64,000 nucleotides of DNA, from assembly GCA_902625725.1 (NCBI GenBank), contig CACOCY010000007.1, positions 44,968 to 108,967 of the forward strand, read 5' to 3'. A program made the translations under genes and the position numbers. The notes beneath the pieces were generated by a model. The model was given only the letters and a program-made list of their open reading frames with translations. It did no database searches and had not been told where the DNA came from. Origin of the DNA: an uncultured SAR116 cluster alpha proteobacterium. Its GTDB lineage: Bacteria; Pseudomonadota; Alphaproteobacteria; Puniceispirillales; Puniceispirillaceae. Below, piece by piece: positions 57,289 to 64,000 of the stretch (positions are counted from its first letter, which is position 1; each line of letters starts with the position of its first letter).

Positions 57289-60200
57289 GTGGCAAGTTTA
57301 ATTGACATTGGCAAATCCGGATTACAATCCTATCGCCAAGCTTTGGCGGTAACGGGCCAAAATATATCGAACATAAATACAGATGGCTATAAGCGGCGAG
57401 CTGCGGATTTGGAGGAAGTTACTGCAAATAAAAGCGGGATTTCTAGCACAAATAATCAAACTGGACTAGGTGTCAGGGTTGCAGGCATTCGTCGCTCTTT
57501 TGATGAGTTTCTACTTAATAAAGCACGCAGCGCTACCTCATACTCAGAAACAAATCAAAAATATCTAAACACAATCAAACAACTTGAAGATATATTACTG
57601 CCAGGCGATTCAAATTTGGGGAATATGATTGCGAAATTTTTTGATGGGCTTCAGGAAATAGCGGCGTCGCCAGCAGACCTGGCTCCTCGAGTAGCAGCTA
57701 TGGAAAGAGGTAAGACTGTAGCTGCCTCTTTTAATCACCTGGCCCACTTAACAAGTGAATTAAAGTCCGGCCTTGAGTTTCAAATAAGACAGGATATTAA
57801 TGATATCAATATTCTTTCAGAAGAGCTTTTTAATTTAAATAGCCAGCTTTCAGGCTCTAGCTCAAAAAATGCACCGAATGCGCTTTTAGATAGTCGAGAC
57901 GTTTTAGTCGATAAACTAAATCAGCTAGCCGAAGTCACTGTAACGTTAGATGAAAAAGGTTCAGCACTCCTTTCACTTGGAAATACGGGTAAAGGCCCTT
58001 CTCTCCTCACAAATCAGAATCAAACAACACTTGGTTTTGAACTTATTTCAGACAAACTTACGTTTTTACTTGAGCCTGGAACTTCCAACACCCCAACTTC
58101 TCAAATCACTAATGGTTCTTTAAAGGGTTTATCTGATGCCTATCAAACTATTCAGTCCATAGAGGCCTCTATCGACAATCTAGCACACATTTTTAGTAGA
58201 GATTTGAACGAACTTCATATGAATGGGCTCGACTTAGAGGGAAATAACGGTAAAGAACTTTTTCACACCGTATCTATTGAAGCTGAGGTCAATCCAACAA
58301 ATCTTGGCACTACCTCAGCTAATATCAATGTATCAGACTTCAGAAAAGTTAAAAATGAACCATTGACCTTTACCTATCAGGCCGAAAATGATCTGTGGGT
58401 TGGAAAAAATCAAACCAATGAAATTGTTGTTCAAGGCAGAGAGGTTATAAATTATTCGGGTTTTTCAATAACTTTTACTGGTGATGGCAGAGAAGGAGAC
58501 CAAATAAGTGTAAAACCAGCTTATAACGCGGCAGCTAACTTAAGTTTTGCTCTAAATAGAGCTCAGGAATTTGCAGCCGCCTCTCGTCAATTAGTAACAG
58601 CAGATTACACTAATATAGGTGTTGCCGAATTAAATGCTGAGATTTCTTCTAAGGAAGTTTACGATAATCAACTCCCAACTATTGAAGATACCTTCAGCAA
58701 TCAATTGTCTATGATTGGAGCCACAGACTTCATTCGAAACGGCTCTGTGGCTGTTATTCCTGCAAATGTTTCAAATGTTGAGCTAATTAGTCTTATTCAG
58801 CAATCCGAGCTCAGTTTTTCTCTTACAGATGATGAAATCACCTCCATTTCATCAATGACATTAGTTGTAGAGACTGAAGAAAATACTAGTGAAGATACAA
58901 ATATTATCTCAACAAAAAAATATGTCTTTACAGTTACCGACCCAGAAGAAATTGAAACATTGATTGAAGAGGGTGCGACAAGAGACGGTAAAGCGATAGC
59001 AAAGATGATTAATTTTGGTTTCATTAAGGCCAGTGGTTTCGATTTAATTGAAAATGACGGTGTAGAAAGCTGGGTTGCTGACGGCCAAACCTACCGCCTT
59101 CAAGATTTCGGTGGTTATGCATCTGGAAAGGATAACCAACTTTCTTTTGCTTTGGCAGACGGTAATTTTACACAAGACTCCCAGCTTTTTGCAAATAGCT
59201 CAAATATTAATGGAACTCTCACCAACAGAAATGAGGATATATCCTCTATTCAAATATTTACAAGGGAAGGTAGACACATAGCAGGTAGTCGCTTGGATGA
59301 TGCCCAGTATGACGAACTATTTGTTTCCGAAAACGGTTTTAATGAAAATGCAGTGTACAGAGATGATTACTTAAATAATAGTTTTGAAGATGGATATCTG
59401 GGTATGTCGAGTGTCTACAAAAAAGATACTGCTAATCCATTGATAGAAGTATCCAATTCCAATGTTGACCCAGTAATCTCTTTCAATATTGATTTTTTTG
59501 ATGGAGTTGACACTAACGAAGAGAGCTTCGATGGAAAAAAAGCAAATGCCAGCACTTCTTTCTATAATTTAACTCTTGATGACGGAATTGATACTGTTAT
59601 AGACGCTACGATTTATGAGGGCCAGGTGCCTGGAAATACTGAAAATGATATTGCTAAAGCAATGGCTTCTGAAATTCGATCGAAAGCCCCTATTGTCACG
59701 CTCACTGGGTCTGGCATGCTGCTAGAACAACAAAGCCTAGATCCACCAGACGATTTTATTCCTCCAGGGGATGGTGAAACTACTATTTTTCTGTCGAGCA
59801 ATATACGATATGAAGTTTCCAACATGGATGGAAACTATAGCGTCTCAGGTGGACCTTCAAATGCGCTATCAAGTATAGAATACGATGCTATCAATAATGA
59901 AATAACCTTTGTTACCTCTTCAGAGCCAGATGATGGGGATAGCGTGAGCATTATTTTTGAAGAAAAAGAATATATCATCAGCAAAACTGACGGTGAGATA
60001 CAAATTAGTGGTGGAGAAGAGAACCGTCTGTCCGCCTTTATTAATACCGGAATTTCCTTTGAAACTAATAACTTATCAAGAATGGATTTAAGTTCGGAAA
60101 GAACTGTTAGATACCAAAATATAGATTACGTGATTGCTAGAGATGCCGCCGGCGAATTTTCTGTCGGTGGTGGGCACGATAACGCTTTGGGTCTTGAACT

Positions 60201-62508
60201 GTCATATGATGAAAATTCAGGTATGGGTACAATTACAAGTGAAATAAGGCAATTGAAGATAATTTCAAATGATGGAAGTTTGTCTGCATCTAGCATAAAA
60301 ATACCAGGATACCACCAAGATGTGGACGATTTAACCGGAAATTACGAAGCAGCCTTACGTTTTGGTCTAATCACAAACACAAATGCACCTTTTCTCGAAT
60401 ATAATTTTTATGATGCGTCCGAGACTGATACCACTATCTCAGAAACAAAAGATAAGGTAAAGGCATGGAGTATCGATGGTTTTGACGAAACATTCTTTTC
60501 GGATTTAGTCGGCGACGGTGCTGGCGGAATATTTAATTTGGGTTTAGGCGATTTCGAAGAAGACAGGACCTCTTCGATGGAATTGACAATTTCTCAGACA
60601 TCGGCAACAAATGCTCCAGTAGAGCAAACGATCACTGGCTTTTCAGAAGACGAAATAGCGCATTATGCTGGTAAAACTCTTACTCTAAGTGATGACGATG
60701 GAAATGAAATTGAAATAGATTTTAGTATTGCTGGCACCACCACCTCTTTAACAGAAACAATTTCGTTAATAGAGAACGCGGTCGGATATAGCAACTTGAA
60801 TTTTACTGTCTCAGAAGATCCAAATATAGATGACGCCATCCTATTAACCTTTGATAATCCTGGTAACGACAGGGACCTGGCAACAGCCACTCTTTCCCAA
60901 TCTTTATCGTCCTTTACAACATTTATCCCAGATTCTGTATCATCATTAAACGAATTAGTTACGCATCTTAATTCGGAGGTTAGTTCATCTCTTACAAATG
61001 CATCAGGAGATTTTATTGACCTATCCGGCAATGTTGTTGATGCTGAAAATGCCGTAAATAAATGGGTGCCGCAAAACTATATTGAATTTCAAGAAGATGG
61101 GAATAGTCTTTTAGTAACATTCAAGAGCTCAAACATAAATTTTCAAACCGATAGTGAGTTATCTTTTTCAGTAGTCGGTGATAGTTCCAGAGAACAAGAA
61201 GAACCACAACAAGCCTACGCAATAAGAGTGTTTAATGACTTTAGCCCAACAGACTTAGAGAATCTGGCAAATAAAGCAATAGCAATATCTAACGGAACTT
61301 CTACACTATTGATTGATTTTGAAACCGCACCTCTGGACCTTGATGACCTAATTGAACAGATCCAATCTCACGAACAATATACTAATTTAGGTTTTGATAT
61401 TAGAGCTGGAACAGAATCAGTGATAATTGAAGACCAAGACGAAAATTATCCGTTAATTCACAATGCAAGCATTTCTGTCATAAATGGATATCCTCTTGAT
61501 TATGACATTTATGTAGATAACGACAGCATATATACGACCTCGCCTACTGGCAGTGCTTCAAACGTCTCGGTCACCGCAAACTCATCCTCCTCGATAGGAG
61601 AGAGAATAACGCTTACTGACCTTCCAGACGAAGATTTGATTTTAGTTTTATCTGGAACAGGAACCAAGAAGATATCTTCTAGTTACGATATTAACCCAGA
61701 TAATACGCCATATCTGGAAAGAGAGCTTACGGTGAGAATAGCCAGTCAAGTGGATGTTCATGAGGTTATAATATCTGACCCTTCAAGTCTTAGCGATATT
61801 TTTCAATTTGGAACTATCATTTTTGACGCCAGCGACGCAGAAAATATTTCCGACGTCCTGAACTTAATTCAACAACTCGAGGAATATAGCGAACTTCCTT
61901 ATACTGTCAGTTTAAATGAAACAAGTGACGGTATTCTAATGACCTATAAAACCCAAGGCTTTCAAGAATTTATTAATATTGTGAATAACGATACTAAGCT
62001 TGAGGTTGAACGCAAAACTGATTCTGATACCGCAACTATCGTGGAATTTTTTGATACTGAAACAAATACGTCTATTGCGACAAGAGTACTAGATGATTTA
62101 GGAAAAACTACAGCTGCTGGATATGCGATTGATTTAAATGGATTGGCCGCTTACAATGACCAATTTTTTATTGCATCAAACCAAGATGGGGTTGGCGATA
62201 ATAGAAACATAAACTCACTAATTGCAAGACAGTCTTCGGACGCAGACGGAGCGAACACAGGCGGATTTCAGGAAATATTTGGTACAATAGTAGCTGGACT
62301 TGGATCGAAAATACAATCCAGTGAGTATGCGGCGGAAGCTGCCCAAACATTAAAAGACGCAAGTCTTGAGGCAGAGGCTTCCTATTCCGGTGTAAACCTA
62401 GACACCGAAGCATCAAAACTTATCGAACTTCAACAAGCTTATCAAGCCTCAGCAAGAATTTTATCTACAGCGAGAGACCTTTTCGACACACTAATTCAGT
62501 CAGTTTAG
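57289..62508 (+). CDS. flgK: Giant hook-filament junction protein FlgK (HAP1, 1739 aa)
   Basis: Ends are standard FlgK: SGLQSYRQALAVTGQNISNINTDGYKRRAADLEEV at the start and LIELQQAYQASARILSTARDLFDTLIQSV at the end. Usual length is 450-650 residues. The added central part includes three tandem units of about 53 residues beginning near 838, 892 and 944 (each with Y-x-[VI]-S/A ... G-x-x-x-[VI]-[SG]-G-G-x-x-N-x-L), and three related modules near 1097, 1307 and 1477 with LLIDFE/EIDFS-like strands and E-x-Y/Y-S-N-L segments. Translation begins at a GTG. Confidence 0.93.
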   Translation: MASLIDIGKSGLQSYRQALAVTGQNISNINTDGYKRRAADLEEVTANKSGISSTNNQTGLGVRVAGIRRSFDEFLLNKARSATSYSETNQKYLNTIKQLEDILLPGDSNLGNMIAKFFDGLQEIAASPADLAPRVAAMERGKTVAASFNHLAHLTSELKSGLEFQIRQDINDINILSEELFNLNSQLSGSSSKNAPNALLDSRDVLVDKLNQLAEVTVTLDEKGSALLSLGNTGKGPSLLTNQNQTTLGFELISDKLTFLLEPGTSNTPTSQITNGSLKGLSDAYQTIQSIEASIDNLAHIFSRDLNELHMNGLDLEGNNGKELFHTVSIEAEVNPTNLGTTSANINVSDFRKVKNEPLTFTYQAENDLWVGKNQTNEIVVQGREVINYSGFSITFTGDGREGDQISVKPAYNAAANLSFALNRAQEFAAASRQLVTADYTNIGVAELNAEISSKEVYDNQLPTIEDTFSNQLSMIGATDFIRNGSVAVIPANVSNVELISLIQQSELSFSLTDDEITSISSMTLVVETEENTSEDTNIISTKKYVFTVTDPEEIETLIEEGATRDGKAIAKMINFGFIKASGFDLIENDGVESWVADGQTYRLQDFGGYASGKDNQLSFALADGNFTQDSQLFANSSNINGTLTNRNEDISSIQIFTREGRHIAGSRLDDAQYDELFVSENGFNENAVYRDDYLNNSFEDGYLGMSSVYKKDTANPLIEVSNSNVDPVISFNIDFFDGVDTNEESFDGKKANASTSFYNLTLDDGIDTVIDATIYEGQVPGNTENDIAKAMASEIRSKAPIVTLTGSGMLLEQQSLDPPDDFIPPGDGETTIFLSSNIRYEVSNMDGNYSVSGGPSNALSSIEYDAINNEITFVTSSEPDDGDSVSIIFEEKEYIISKTDGEIQISGGEENRLSAFINTGISFETNNLSRMDLSSERTVRYQNIDYVIARDAAGEFSVGGGHDNALGLELSYDENSGMGTITSEIRQLKIISNDGSLSASSIKIPGYHQDVDDLTGNYEAALRFGLITNTNAPFLEYNFYDASETDTTISETKDKVKAWSIDGFDETFFSDLVGDGAGGIFNLGLGDFEEDRTSSMELTISQTSATNAPVEQTITGFSEDEIAHYAGKTLTLSDDDGNEIEIDFSIAGTTTSLTETISLIENAVGYSNLNFTVSEDPNIDDAILLTFDNPGNDRDLATATLSQSLSSFTTFIPDSVSSLNELVTHLNSEVSSSLTNASGDFIDLSGNVVDAENAVNKWVPQNYIEFQEDGNSLLVTFKSSNINFQTDSELSFSVVGDSSREQEEPQQAYAIRVFNDFSPTDLENLANKAIAISNGTSTLLIDFETAPLDLDDLIEQIQSHEQYTNLGFDIRAGTESVIIEDQDENYPLIHNASISVINGYPLDYDIYVDNDSIYTTSPTGSASNVSVTANSSSSIGERITLTDLPDEDLILVLSGTGTKKISSSYDINPDNTPYLERELTVRIASQVDVHEVIISDPSSLSDIFQFGTIIFDASDAENISDVLNLIQQLEEYSELPYTVSLNETSDGILMTYKTQGFQEFINIVNNDTKLEVERKTDSDTATIVEFFDTETNTSIATRVLDDLGKTTAAGYAIDLNGLAAYNDQFFIASNQDGVGDNRNINSLIARQSSDADGANTGGFQEIFGTIVAGLGSKIQSSEYAAEAAQTLKDASLEAEASYSGVNLDTEASKLIELQQAYQASARILSTARDLFDTLIQSV

Positions 62509-62518
62509 GAAAATTATT

Positions 62519-63421
62519 ATGCAAATTAGTACAAAGTTATTTAACCAACAAACACTAGAACGACTAAGTGATATGCATGGGAAGATTCAACAAAATCAGG
62601 CCCGTATTGCGACAGGTAAAAATGTTCTCAGAGCATCTGACGACCCAATTGCTGCTGTAAATATATCAGTAGCGAAGGAACAAAAAAGCGAGAATGCACG
62701 ATACATTGAAAATATAGGAAGGGCCAAAAGTAAATTAGAATTATCTGAAAATGCCTTATCCCAAGCCTCTAATTTAGTCACAAGGATTTATGAACTCACA
62801 ATTTTAGCAGAAAATGATACCTTTTCTCGTGCAGATAGGATCACTATGAAACAAGAAGTTTCTCAACTAAAAGACGCCATGTTTCAAATAGTAAACTCCG
62901 AAGACGCATCTGGCCAAGCATTATTTGCAGGCTACAGGGTGAACAATAACGCGTTTACCAAAGATGAGAACGGATATGTTCAATATATGGGTGATAGAGG
63001 AAATAACTTCATCAATATAGCAGAAAATATGACTTTAAGCTTAGGTATTGACGGAGCTACAGCTTTTTTGAGAGTTCCATCCGAAAATTCGCATAAAAGT
63101 ATATTTGGAATTATTGAAGCGATTGAGGACAATTTTGAGGATGCCGATTTTCCTAAAAATGCGATATCAGACTTACAAGGCGCCATAGACCATCTTAGCC
63201 TTCAACAGACTTATATTGGTGCTCAGTTAAATAAGGCTGAACTTCAAGAGGAAGTTTTAAATAAGAGACAAATTATATTGTCGGAAAATCTATCGAAGCT
63301 AGAAGATGCTGACATCACAAAAATCGTAACAGAATTGCAAACAATGCTCTTAAATCGTGATGCTGCCACACAAGCATTTGCAAAGATTGGCCAACAAAGC
63401 CTGTTTGATTTCCTTCGATGA
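62519..63421 (+). CDS. flgL: Hook-filament junction protein FlgL (HAP3)
   Basis: A 300-residue protein with flagellin-like ends: TLERLSDMHGKIQQNQARIATGKNVLRASDDPIAAVNISV and the C-terminal DADITKIVTELQTMLLNRDAATQAFAKIGQQSLFDFLR. It has the family norm length, in contrast to FlgE and FlgK. It starts 10 bp after flgK. Confidence 0.95.
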   Translation: MQISTKLFNQQTLERLSDMHGKIQQNQARIATGKNVLRASDDPIAAVNISVAKEQKSENARYIENIGRAKSKLELSENALSQASNLVTRIYELTILAENDTFSRADRITMKQEVSQLKDAMFQIVNSEDASGQALFAGYRVNNNAFTKDENGYVQYMGDRGNNFINIAENMTLSLGIDGATAFLRVPSENSHKSIFGIIEAIEDNFEDADFPKNAISDLQGAIDHLSLQQTYIGAQLNKAELQEEVLNKRQIILSENLSKLEDADITKIVTELQTMLLNRDAATQAFAKIGQQSLFDFLR

Positions 63422-63431
63422 ATAAGCTTGT

Positions 63432-63447
63432 TGGTATGAAGTTTGCA
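63432..63447 (+). promoter_or_regulatory. Sigma-54 promoter upstream of pseB
   Basis: TGGTATGAAGTTTGCA matches TGGYAYG-N4-TTGCA, with correct -24/-12 spacing. It lies 24 bp before the pseB ATG and after the flgL stop. Confidence 0.6.
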
Positions 63448-63456
63448 TCCAGGTAA

Positions 63457-64000
<544 letters not shown>

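Overview
The window looks like the chromosome of an AT-rich, motile, Gram-negative marine alphaproteobacterium. Reasons: the ferredoxin-NADP reductase and the ccmE-F-G-H(I) cytochrome c operon have the alphaproteobacterial form; a fused methylmalonyl-CoA mutase and many small amino-acid and sulfur permeases are present; and the flagellar locus contains outer-ring (LP-ring) genes. A SAR116-like lineage is my best guess, but that is inference from gene style, not from a marker gene. No rRNA, tRNA, CRISPR array, prophage or insertion sequence was recognised.

Layout. (1) 1-9.7 kb: housekeeping and transport genes: the end of D-lactate dehydrogenase, a short type-B ribosomal protein L36 gene (256-381), msrA, pgk, azlCD, an EamA and a TauE/SafE permease, a pterin dehydratase, a YciB/IspZ membrane protein, a GST-like protein, and a sulfur operon (secreted double rhodanese, YeeE/YedE permease, and a 52-residue Cys-rich protein). 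(2) 10.1-15.6 kb: ccmE-ccmF-ccmG-ccmH/I with overlapping starts and stops, then convergent fpr. (3) 15.8-33.8 kb: a metal-exporter-like protein, methylmalonyl-CoA mutase, the chaperones clpB and htpG (both with a similar heat-shock-like promoter), DUF952, a dabA-dabB inorganic-carbon uptake pair whose DabB carries an extra NuoM-like half, LysE and MFS permeases and a thiolase. (4) 33.9-35.5 kb: a minus-strand group of small uncharacterised genes, including a Sel1-repeat secreted protein and a protein resembling the nitrile-hydratase-alpha/NHLP fold.

(5) 35.6-64 kb is a flagellar island. The minus strand carries flhA-flhF-flhG-fliA plus an unknown gene. The plus strand carries flgP-flgT-(LysM/FimV-like)-flgA-flgM-(flgN-like)-DUF2802, then flgBCDEFGHIJKL, then pseB (cut by the window end), which starts pseudaminic acid synthesis for flagellin glycosylation. 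Good matches to the sigma-54 -24/-12 consensus lie before flhA, flgP, flgB, flgG and pseB. With fliA and flgM this implies a sigma-54 then sigma-28 hierarchy. Hook protein FlgE (1491 aa) and hook-filament junction protein FlgK (1739 aa) are each about three times the usual size and carry internal repeats, and FlgP/FlgT suggest a Vibrio-style H-ring around the LP-ring.

The most interesting items are the giant, repeat-expanded hook proteins with H-ring genes, the DabB with a lysine-less NuoM-like extension, the degenerate FlhF GTPase, the NHLP-like small protein and the Cys-rich microprotein next to the thiosulfate/sulfur genes.
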